The position numbers and the translations under genes were made by a program. Under the pieces are notes generated by a model. The model had not been told where the DNA came from. It did no database searches and saw nothing but the letters and a program-made list of their open reading frames with translations. This document shows positions 8,047 to 14,207 of a stretch of 17,001 nt of DNA, piece by piece. Each line of letters starts with the position of its first letter. Position 1 is the stretch's first letter. Origin of the DNA: an uncultured Roseburia sp. (GTDB lineage Bacteria; Bacillota; Clostridia; Lachnospirales; Lachnospiraceae); assembly GCA_910584215.1 (NCBI GenBank), contig CAJTYI010000069.1:1-17001 (forward strand). The letters run 5' to 3'.

Positions 8047-8089
8047 CAAGTTGCTTTGCAACTTGAGAATTGATGCGTCTGACGACGCA
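8047..8089. other. Two further tight hairpins in tandem
   Basis: CAAGTTGC/GCAACTTG (8047-8054 with 8058-8065, loop TTT) and TGCGTC/GACGCA (8074-8079 with 8084-8089, loop TGAC) follow the terminator hairpin after two bases and then nine more. All three have perfect stems and loops of three or four bases. Neither of these two has a T-run. They sit between convergent genes. Function unknown; they may be part of a dispersed element. Confidence 0.6.
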
Positions 8090-8127
8090 ATTTCCTATAA
8101 AGTAAAAAAGGGCTGCCGCTCCTAGAT

Positions 8128-8184
8128 GAAAGATACCAGATCGCGGCCGCTTTCACTCGAAAACAACGCGATCTGGTGTCTTTT
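8128..8184. other. Long 18-bp hairpin between convergent genes
   Basis: Positions 8128-8145 pair with 8167-8184. An uninterrupted 11-bp core (ACCAGATCGCG with its complement) is extended by seven more pairs, two of them G-U in the plus-strand RNA. The loop is 21 bases. There are only short T-runs (TTTT plus strand, TTT minus strand) after the stem. It may be a bidirectional terminator, an mRNA end-protection hairpin or a remnant of a mobile element. None of these is shown. Confidence 0.55.
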
Positions 8185-8234
8185 CACTCTGCGCGACATC
8201 CCTCTTAGGCTGTCCTGATAGAATGAACAACATT

Positions 8235-9104
8235 TTAATAACAAAAACTGTGCCCGCCGATTCGCACGTCTGTGTGCGAGGTCAAAGGCGTCGTCGAAAA
8301 ATAAACCGTATCTGTTCTAAGCAGGTTGCTCTCGCCGTTTAACACCTGACGAATCGAATCGTATTCTTTTTCGGTGGGCTTTGCGATCCCTACATTTTTC
8401 CACGAACAGAACTGGACCGGATTTTTCTGGCTCAAAACATCATACAGGGAATCGGGAAATAGCCCGGATGCCATACGGTTAAATACGACTTCCACTACCG
8501 CCTGCTGCCCCTCCACCGGCTCACCGTTGGCCTCAAGCCATACGATTTTAGCCAAAAGATTGATTTCGTCCTCACTCAGGGCAATATTCCAACGATTATT
8601 AATCAGGTTAATCGCAGGGACACTCTCGTCTTCCTGCGCCTGTGGCTGCCCCTGCCCGTCAACCTCTACGGCGGGTTCTTCCTCGGGCTGCTGCACCGCC
8701 GACTGTCTTTCGGCTCCCGGATAGGCTGCCTTGATCGTCTGATCGTCAAATGCACGGCTTAGCATACCCTCTCTGGCAACCGCCCGTCTGGCTTTCTCAC
8801 TCTCCTCATCCACGGAGAGCATCACCGGCTCAGCCACATCATAGATATCTGCCTGTGTTGTCACCAGTGTAATATCTTTTCGTTCTATATAGGTTTTTTC
8901 ATCTGCTATTTCATTTCCTGATTCCGTCGTAAATGAATTTCCGAGCAATTCTTCATCAAGCTCTGCCAGAACCGTCGTATTCTTTTTGCTGATCTGCTGC
9001 GGATTCTGGATTTCTATTTCTTCATTTTTTTTCATGTCCGCTGCCAGCAACAAACAGATACAAAAAATAGTTGCCGCCAGCGCGCTCAATATCCTTCTAC
9101 TCAT
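8235..9104 (-). CDS. Cell wall hydrolase, SleB family (Hydrolase_2), membrane-anchored
   Basis: A 289-residue exported protein. Residues about 4-22 form a single hydrophobic signal/anchor (ILSALAATIFCICLLLAA). A long polar, Glu/Gln/Pro-rich linker follows, and the C-terminal ~110 residues are the SleB catalytic domain: LLAKIVWLEANGEPVEGQQAVVEVVFNRM, then FCSW, YFSTTPL and the terminal IGGHSFCY. The conserved Glu of the EANGE motif is the presumed catalytic acid. Family members are lytic transglycosylases or cortex-lytic enzymes acting on peptidoglycan, often during spore germination; housekeeping versions also occur. No peptidoglycan-binding repeat is visible. The chosen ATG at 9104 follows AAAGGAG. 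A further upstream ATG (9143) would add 13 residues containing that site. It stands alone, converges with the kinase gene and has its own promoter. Confidence 0.88.
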   Translation of the reverse strand: MSRRILSALAATIFCICLLLAADMKKNEEIEIQNPQQISKKNTTVLAELDEELLGNSFTTESGNEIADEKTYIERKDITLVTTQADIYDVAEPVMLSVDEESEKARRAVAREGMLSRAFDDQTIKAAYPGAERQSAVQQPEEEPAVEVDGQGQPQAQEDESVPAINLINNRWNIALSEDEINLLAKIVWLEANGEPVEGQQAVVEVVFNRMASGLFPDSLYDVLSQKNPVQFCSWKNVGIAKPTEKEYDSIRQVLNGESNLLRTDTVYFSTTPLTSHTDVRIGGHSFCY

Positions 9105-9183
9105 CGTTCTCCTTTCCTCAAGAATGATACCAAAGTCCGGCAATTTTAGTTTGTCAATTATTTTCTGCCGTAACTTTTCACCT

Positions 9184-9211
9184 ATGATACTAAATTATTT
9201 CCAAATGTCAA
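9184..9211 (-). promoter_or_regulatory. Candidate promoter of the cell wall hydrolase gene
   Basis: A perfect -35 TTGACA (9211-9206), a 16-base spacer and TATCAT (9189-9184) on the minus strand. The leader to the ATG would be about 73 nt. A second TTGACA/TATCAT pair follows (9157-9152 and 9129-9124), but its 22-base spacing is too long for a normal sigma-A promoter. Confidence 0.6.
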
Positions 9212-9341
9212 ATTTTTTATTACAAAATTGTTAAAATTTTTTTCTCCACTTTTTACTATAAAAAATAGCCGCTTTTTATAAATTTCCTTGCGAAAAATGG
9301 ATTCACATTTGACGGTGCTAGTGCTAGAACCAGGAATATTC

Positions 9342-9394
9342 ACAAAAAAAATTAGGGATTCTCACTTGTTTCCGTGAAAATCCCTAATTTTTTA
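9342..9394. terminator. Bidirectional intrinsic terminator, strongest on the minus strand
   Basis: An 11-bp stem (AATTAGGGATT 9350-9360 with 9379-9389) continues, after one mismatch, into four more pairs around an eight-base loop. On the minus strand the stem runs into eight T residues, on the plus strand into six. It ends the arabinofuranosidase transcript about 130 bp past the stop codon. Confidence 0.85.
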
Positions 9395-9515
9395 CTTACT
9401 TTTTACACTGTCGAAATCGCTGTTATCATGACAATAAGCAATCGCTTTTTCTTACACCATAATTTCCTGATTCTGCGGCAAAACAAAAACATTGACTCCC
9501 GCAGTCTGTTTCTTC

Positions 9516-11885
9516 CTATTTATATAACGCATGAATACGGAGCACACACAAACTCTCTCGTTCCATGTGCCAGTTAAAATCTTTTGTAACAATTGTAACA
9601 TTTTCCTGAATCGGTGCCACACGGTCCGGCTCTGTAAAACTATTCTCCGCCGCAAGGTCATACCCCCTCATGTGATATGCCGTGCCGCTCCAACCGTGCG
9701 CATCGCTGTCCGGGAACATAAGATGCGCGTCCTGTTCTCTGTCACTGACATTTACCAGCTTAATCAGCACATCGCCTGTGCGCTCCTCATAGCTTACGGT
9801 CACATAAAGCGGCGCAATCACCACCGGCTTAGCCACCGTCTCCCCGTCCTTTTGCCCGTCCAGACGGGTCGTGATTGTCCGGCCGTCGACATGAATCTCC
9901 AACTCATATGTCCGCCCCTGCTCCACATGGCCTTCTCTCTGATACAGGCACGAATCTCTGCCGTTCGTCACCTCCCCGATGATCGAATCCATATTCTGCC
10001 AGCCGCCAAGCTGCCAGTACATCTGACGATTTATCTCATTCGGACGTTCCCCGTTTTTTCTGCCAAATACGATCTTAAACCCGCGGGTGCCCGCAAGCTC
10101 CTTTGCCTTGCAGCGAAGTGTATACCGGGTACTCTCAATCACAGCAAGCACACACTCGCTCTTCTCACCGCCCACCGTCACGTCGGCAAATTTCCTGACT
10201 TTGCCGGTCTCTTCATCGACCACCTCGATCTGGCTGTATGCCACTTTTGAACTGTCACAGCCCAGTGCAATCTCCCCCGCGATGCGGTCCGTCTCCTTGC
10301 TTGCCGTAAGAGTTTCCTGCTCCCCCGCGATCTTATGCTCCAGCAGTACATCACCCTGGTGGCACATAAATAATTTCTGCACATGATAATTCGGCGTCAC
10401 ATAATAATCTTTTTCATTGAACCAAATCAGATCAGGCTGCCAATTGATGTAATCGACATTGCAAAACAGCGGCGCATAGCAGGCCAGTCCCACCACTGCG
10501 GCGTTGTTGGCAAGCCCTGTCATATAGGCCGCCTCACAGAGCGCATTGTACCAGGTATTGCCCCACGACGCGTATTCTCCCAAAAACACTTTCGGCCCGT
10601 CGGCATCAAATCCGTCATAGCGGTGTATGTTGGCAAGAAACCACTCCGGCGCCATATAATAGTGTTCATCCACCAGATCAATCTCATTCTCCCTGGCCGA
10701 CTGCCAGCCTCGCTCATACTCACCGCCGGACGCGAAGGGACCGCTGGTGCCAATGATCTTGATCTTAGGGTATTTCTCCCGGATTGCTTCTACGAACAGA
10801 GGAAAACGCGCAAAAAACGGCGCGCCGACCTCCTCATTGCCGATACCGATGTATTCCAGATGAAACGGCTCCACATGGCCAAGCGACGCCCTCACGCCAC
10901 CCCATACAGTATCGGCCGCCCCGTTGGCAAACTCAATCAAATCCAGCGCGTCCTGTATGTACTCCCGCAGTGCCTCACCGTCCGCCGCCCTGCCATGGTG
11001 CGGATCATACCCTCCGGGCAGCACCGGAAGCGGCTTGGCGCCGATGTCCTCGCAAAACAGGAAATATTCATAGTACCCCAATCCCAGCGTCTGGTTATAC
11101 TGCCAGTTATTGCGCCTGGCCGGGCGCCCGGGAAGCGGACCTATGGTGTTCTTCCAGCGGTACATACTCCCCCTGTCAGCAGCGTCGAGCGTGCCGTCGT
11201 GCACGAGGCATCCGCCCGGAAAACGCATAAATTTGGGTTGCAGTGCCGCTAACGCCTCCGCCAAATCCCGCCGCAGACCGTTCCTGCGGTTTTTGTAGGT
11301 GTGTTTCGGAAACAATGACACGAAATCCAGCTTGAGAACGCCCACGCCCGCGGCAGTCAACGCCAGCCTGCCGTCTTTGACGGTCTTTTGGGGCCGCAGC
11401 TCACATTCGTATTTTGTCCATTCCCCGGTTATGGTAAATGTCTCGCATGCCAATAGTTCCCCGTCGCCGCCCTCTAAACTGACCCGCAGGTTTTCTATCC
11501 CTGCAGTTTTCTCTTTTTTCGCATAGCAGGTAAAAAAATAGCTTTCCTGACCGCTAAGCGGGATGCCCTGATGAAATCCGCGGTTGCAGACGCCAACTCG
11601 CTCCCCTTCACTCGTTATGTCCATCACAAGGCAGTGCGGATTTTTTCTGTTTACGGCATCCCCCTCTTCGACCCCAAGTTCAATCCTGCCGTCGTCCCCC
11701 ACTTTCTCCCATGCGGTCAGACCGTCATACGCGCTATTGTCAATTTCGCAGAATTCAAACGAACGGTTGCGAATCAGCTCCGCATACAGCCCGCCGTCTG
11801 CGGCATGGTTTAAATCTTCAAAAAAGATGCCGAACAAATCGCCGAGCGGCGCCATTTTCTTTGTCAGATAAATTTCGATCTGCAT
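9516..11885 (-). CDS. Alpha-L-arabinofuranosidase, GH51, intracellular
   Basis: A 789-residue glycoside hydrolase that releases arabinose from arabinan, arabinoxylan or their oligosaccharides. It has no signal peptide, so it should act in the cytoplasm on imported fragments. Residues about 1-45 carry the GH51 opening (FGIFFEDLNHAADGGLYAELIRNRSFE). About 75-200 look like a CBM4_9-type beta-sandwich. The barrel follows with FMRFPGGC, the acid/base Glu in IGIGNEEVG (near 351) and the nucleophile Glu in FLGEYASWG (near 437). The C-terminal beta domain contains a laminin-G/lectin-like insert (MYWQLGGW to EIHVDGRTITTRLDG). I chose ATG 11885, six bases after GGGAGG; an in-frame GTG at 11903 would overlap that site. 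No transporter lies beside it, so its substrate uptake must come from elsewhere. Confidence 0.93.
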   Translation of the reverse strand: MQIEIYLTKKMAPLGDLFGIFFEDLNHAADGGLYAELIRNRSFEFCEIDNSAYDGLTAWEKVGDDGRIELGVEEGDAVNRKNPHCLVMDITSEGERVGVCNRGFHQGIPLSGQESYFFTCYAKKEKTAGIENLRVSLEGGDGELLACETFTITGEWTKYECELRPQKTVKDGRLALTAAGVGVLKLDFVSLFPKHTYKNRRNGLRRDLAEALAALQPKFMRFPGGCLVHDGTLDAADRGSMYRWKNTIGPLPGRPARRNNWQYNQTLGLGYYEYFLFCEDIGAKPLPVLPGGYDPHHGRAADGEALREYIQDALDLIEFANGAADTVWGGVRASLGHVEPFHLEYIGIGNEEVGAPFFARFPLFVEAIREKYPKIKIIGTSGPFASGGEYERGWQSARENEIDLVDEHYYMAPEWFLANIHRYDGFDADGPKVFLGEYASWGNTWYNALCEAAYMTGLANNAAVVGLACYAPLFCNVDYINWQPDLIWFNEKDYYVTPNYHVQKLFMCHQGDVLLEHKIAGEQETLTASKETDRIAGEIALGCDSSKVAYSQIEVVDEETGKVRKFADVTVGGEKSECVLAVIESTRYTLRCKAKELAGTRGFKIVFGRKNGERPNEINRQMYWQLGGWQNMDSIIGEVTNGRDSCLYQREGHVEQGRTYELEIHVDGRTITTRLDGQKDGETVAKPVVIAPLYVTVSYEERTGDVLIKLVNVSDREQDAHLMFPDSDAHGWSGTAYHMRGYDLAAENSFTEPDRVAPIQENVTIVTKDFNWHMERESLCVLRIHALYK

Positions 11886-12001
11886 GATAATCCTCCCTTC
11901 CACTTCTCACAGCTAATTTGTAAGATACGCTTTTTGCATCTACTGCGCCGGGCACCCGCCAGTTTTTGCTGACCAATTTCCTTTGGGCGCCTGCGTGCAA
12001 T
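11886..12001 (-). other. Upstream region of the arabinofuranosidase gene, partly structured
   Basis: Minus-strand RNA here could form GCGCCC/GGGTGC (11985-11990 with 11952-11957). That stem has a G-U pair on the minus strand but an A-C mismatch on the plus strand, which favours minus-strand transcription. An alternative GCGCC/GGCGC pairing uses neighbouring bases (11945-11949 with 11986-11990). I see no clear promoter between here and the gene. It does not match any riboswitch class I can recognise. Confidence 0.35.
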
Positions 12002-12090
12002 CGAGTAGGGGAGATTTCTTCCCTACTCGCTGCGCGGGGTGCGTGCTGCAACAGCAGCTATTTTCACTTCGCACCCCTGCGCATAAAAAA
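12002..12090. repeat. Intergenic repeat copy B with nested hairpins
   Basis: Perfect stem CGAGTAGGG (12002-12010) with CCCTACTCG (12021-12029). A second perfect stem, GGGGTGCG (12036-12043) with CGCACCCC (12070-12077), encloses an inner GCTGC-AACA-GCAGC hairpin (12045-12058). The region ends in CCTGCGCATAAAAAA, identical to 8011-8025. The part from 12016 has the same block order as copy A. It lies just past the tRNA terminator and upstream of the arabinofuranosidase gene. The nested, nearly perfect stems suggest a conserved dispersed element or a structured RNA. Confidence 0.5.
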
Positions 12091-12122
12091 ATACCTCAAA
12101 CTATTGATTCAATAGTTCGAGG
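12085..12122 (-). terminator. Intrinsic terminator of the tRNA transcript
   Basis: A 13-pair stem (12094-12106 with 12110-12122, three-base loop) is followed on the minus strand by TA and seven T residues. One pair is G-U only in the minus-strand RNA and a mismatch in the plus-strand RNA, which again fits minus-strand use. It begins 13 bases past the tRNA 3' end, so it should also stop read-through from the ABC exporter operon, which lacks an obvious terminator of its own. Confidence 0.85.
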
Positions 12123-12135
12123 CAATTTTATCGAA

Positions 12136-12206
12136 CAGGGGATGAGAGAATCGAACTCCCACCAAAGGTTTTGGAGACCCCTATCATACCATTTGACCAA
12201 TCCCCT
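12136..12206 (-). tRNA. tRNA-Trp (anticodon CCA)
   Basis: The 71-nt minus-strand sequence folds as a cloverleaf. The acceptor is AGGGGAT/ATCCCCT. The D-stem is GTCA/TGAT with GG in the loop. The anticodon stem is GGGGT/ACCTT and its loop CTCCAAA places CCA at 12174-12172. The variable loop is four bases, and the T-stem GGGAG/CTCTC has loop TTCGATT. The discriminator base is G, as expected for tRNA-Trp. The 3' CCA is not encoded, so it must be added by nucleotidyltransferase. Two outer pairs of the anticodon stem are G-U. It is a single tRNA with its own promoter and terminator, not in the common tRNA-Trp/secE/nusG setting. Confidence 0.93.
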
Positions 12207-12231
12207 GGATGCTTTGTAAGGCACATCTATT

Positions 12232-12259
12232 ATTATATCTATTCTGCGAAAATTGTCAA
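12232..12259 (-). promoter_or_regulatory. Consensus sigma-A promoter of tRNA-Trp
   Basis: Perfect TTGACA (12259-12254), a 16-base spacer and perfect TATAAT (12237-12232). Transcription would start about 19 bases before the tRNA 5' end. Both boxes match consensus, fitting a constitutive, highly expressed stable RNA. Confidence 0.88.
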
Positions 12260-12340
12260 TAGTTTTTTATAACCTCATTGAAAAATCTTCATAGATTCCG
12301 CAAGAAACCTCCTCGCCCAAAGCATCTTTGTCCATACTCG

Positions 12341-14185
12341 CTAAATATTGTAATACTGCGCCTGTGCGTTCCACATTTCCCGGTATATCCCGTCCTGTCC
12401 CACCAACGCTTCGTGGCTTCCGCTCTGAATCACATTTCCCGCATCGAACACCAGGATACTGTCACAGAACCGGCAGGAGGCAAGCCGGTGGGAAATATAG
12501 ACTGCCGCCTTGTCGCCGACCAGCTTATCGAACCCCTCATAGACATCACATTCCGAGATCGGGTCGAGCGCCGCCGTGGGCTCGTCCATGATGACAAACG
12601 GCGCGTCCTTATAGATTGCCCGGGCAATCGCAAGTTTCTGCCGCTCTCCGCCTGAAACATTGACGCCTCCCTCTTCAAAATCTTTGCCAATATATGTATG
12701 AAGCCCTCCGTCAAGCCGCCCGAAACGCTCCTCAAAGCCGGCCTTTTGCAGCGCGTCTATCGCGCGCGCCTCCTCTATATGCTCTGAGGCTGCGATATTT
12801 TCCCCAAGCTTTAAGGAAAAGATACGGTAATCCTGAAAAACAACGGAAAACAGCCGCAGATACTCCTGATAATCGTACGCTTTGATATCTTTGCCGTTGA
12901 GGCGGATACTGCCCTCCGTGACATCATAAAGACGACACAAAAGCTTGATAAATGTGGTTTTCCCTGAACCGTTCCTACCGACGATCGCAAGGTGGTCTCC
13001 CGGTTTTAAGTCAAGTTTCAGATTGAGGTCGCGGATGACATTTTGTCCACTTCCGGGATAATGAAAGCTTACATGCTCACATTCTAAGCAAATCCCCTGT
13101 TTCGGATCAGCCGTCACAGATGCCTCCCCGGTATCTTTTTCGTTCGTCAGCTCCATGTAATCCAGATAATCTCTGCCATAGTCGACCGCCTGCTTCCAGC
13201 TCGACAGCGTAAGCAAAATATTCTTTATCCCCTCCACACATTTGATGACACTTGTGGCATATTTTACCACGCTGCCCACCGTAATCAATCCGGCGTATGC
13301 TTTCATGGCCGCATACAGATAAACCATGCCGCAGCTCACCATCGAGAACGTCGCCTCAAGCCCGCCCTGCTTCATTCTAGCCGCGCGGATTTTTTTCAGG
13401 AAACCCATAGACGCGTCCTCGTTTGCAAACATCCCTTCCTTTAACAGCTCCTGCTGATGAAAGATTCGCAAATCTTTGCCTGTCTCACTGCCAAATAAGA
13501 TATGATGCAGAATGTAATTGCTAACCCGGCTGCTGTCCGCGTATCCGTCAAATAATTTCTTAGCCTGTTTATTCCAGTGATTACTATTTTTGTAGCTTGC
13601 ATACGCGGCAAGTGCAATCACACCCGCAAGCACAATCGACAGCACCACATACAGCATCCCATCCCTGCCAGCTCCCCGCGTAAAGAGGGGAATTGCCACC
13701 GAAAAAGCCGTGACAACGCTGACCAGCCCTGTCAATCCCCGGTCCAGCGGCCAAATGATCATCCAGTACATGCCGCCGCGCACATTGACCACCTGTTCCT
13801 GCCTGCGCTTTTTCTCCTGTATCGCAGGATTTTCCAGATTTTCAAAGTCGATTGCCATACTCTGTTCATTCATGTCATAATTCTGCTTTTCCATGCAGTT
13901 TTCCACCTGGGCATTAAATGACTCTCTGAGCCATGCCTCCACAATCTGCAGCACCCCGTTTGCCACCAGACCTCCGGCCAGATAATAAAACAAATGTCCA
14001 AAATCCATGCCCGACATCAACCCGTCGATCAGCGTGCCCGACAGAATGATGAGCACATAGGGGCGAAAGCCCCCGACCAGTGAACAAAATACGCCTGTGA
14101 CAATGGTTTTGGCATGGTTTTTGGCATACAGAGAGAATAACTTTTTCAATACCATAACATCTGACATTTGATGATTCTTATTCAT
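12341..14185 (-). CDS. ABC exporter half-transporter, membrane plus ATPase domains (second gene of pair)
   Basis: A 614-residue type IV (B-family) ABC half-transporter. Six membrane segments are expected in residues about 22-330, with hydrophobic stretches near 25-55, 63-82, 150-167, 178-196, 280-300 and 305-328. The coupling-helix stretch TGKDLRIF lies near 235-242. The ATPase domain has Walker A GRNGSGKTT (403-411), Q451, signature NVSGGERQK (509-517), Walker B VIMDEPTAALDP with E535, and the switch H566. All catalytic residues are intact. The start follows GGGAGG, 22 bp after the stop of the partner gene. The two products are homologous but different and so should form a heterodimer. The exported substrate (drug, peptide or lipid) is not predictable from sequence; no bacteriocin precursor or peptidase C39 domain is present. 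Confidence 0.92.
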   Translation of the reverse strand: MNKNHQMSDVMVLKKLFSLYAKNHAKTIVTGVFCSLVGGFRPYVLIILSGTLIDGLMSGMDFGHLFYYLAGGLVANGVLQIVEAWLRESFNAQVENCMEKQNYDMNEQSMAIDFENLENPAIQEKKRRQEQVVNVRGGMYWMIIWPLDRGLTGLVSVVTAFSVAIPLFTRGAGRDGMLYVVLSIVLAGVIALAAYASYKNSNHWNKQAKKLFDGYADSSRVSNYILHHILFGSETGKDLRIFHQQELLKEGMFANEDASMGFLKKIRAARMKQGGLEATFSMVSCGMVYLYAAMKAYAGLITVGSVVKYATSVIKCVEGIKNILLTLSSWKQAVDYGRDYLDYMELTNEKDTGEASVTADPKQGICLECEHVSFHYPGSGQNVIRDLNLKLDLKPGDHLAIVGRNGSGKTTFIKLLCRLYDVTEGSIRLNGKDIKAYDYQEYLRLFSVVFQDYRIFSLKLGENIAASEHIEEARAIDALQKAGFEERFGRLDGGLHTYIGKDFEEGGVNVSGGERQKLAIARAIYKDAPFVIMDEPTAALDPISECDVYEGFDKLVGDKAAVYISHRLASCRFCDSILVFDAGNVIQSGSHEALVGQDGIYREMWNAQAQYYNI

Positions 14186-14207
14186 TTTTTTTTACCTCCC
14201 ATTTGAT

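Larger units (their letters stand above)
9105..9515. other. 411-bp AT-rich intergenic region
   Basis: No gene is visible between the hydrolase and the arabinofuranosidase. The stretch holds the hydrolase promoter and an AT-only hairpin (TATAAAAA 9257-9264 with TTTTTATA 9273-9280). It also holds an imperfect 18-bp palindrome at 9314-9331 with two CTAG cores, a strong terminator (9342-9394) and a six-pair GC stem (9473-9478 with 9499-9504) 12 bases after the arabinofuranosidase stop. The palindrome could be an operator; no regulator gene is next to it. Confidence 0.5.

Noticed and set aside
7941..8234. Insertion sequence remnant between kinase and hydrolase genes
   Set aside because: Hairpins are plentiful but no transposase fragment or target-site duplication was seen.
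9314..9331. Imperfect palindrome with two CTAG cores treated as a defined operator
   Set aside because: It has a mismatch, no adjacent regulator and no second copy in the window, so it is only mentioned within the intergenic entry.
10383..11252. A 289-codon plus-strand open frame inside the GH51 gene
   Set aside because: Antisense shadow of the arabinofuranosidase; no family motifs.
12267..12335. A 22-codon open frame (MDKDALGEEVSC...) right after the ABC exporter stop
   Set aside because: No ribosome site, overlaps the upstream edge of the tRNA promoter, and this length is expected by chance.
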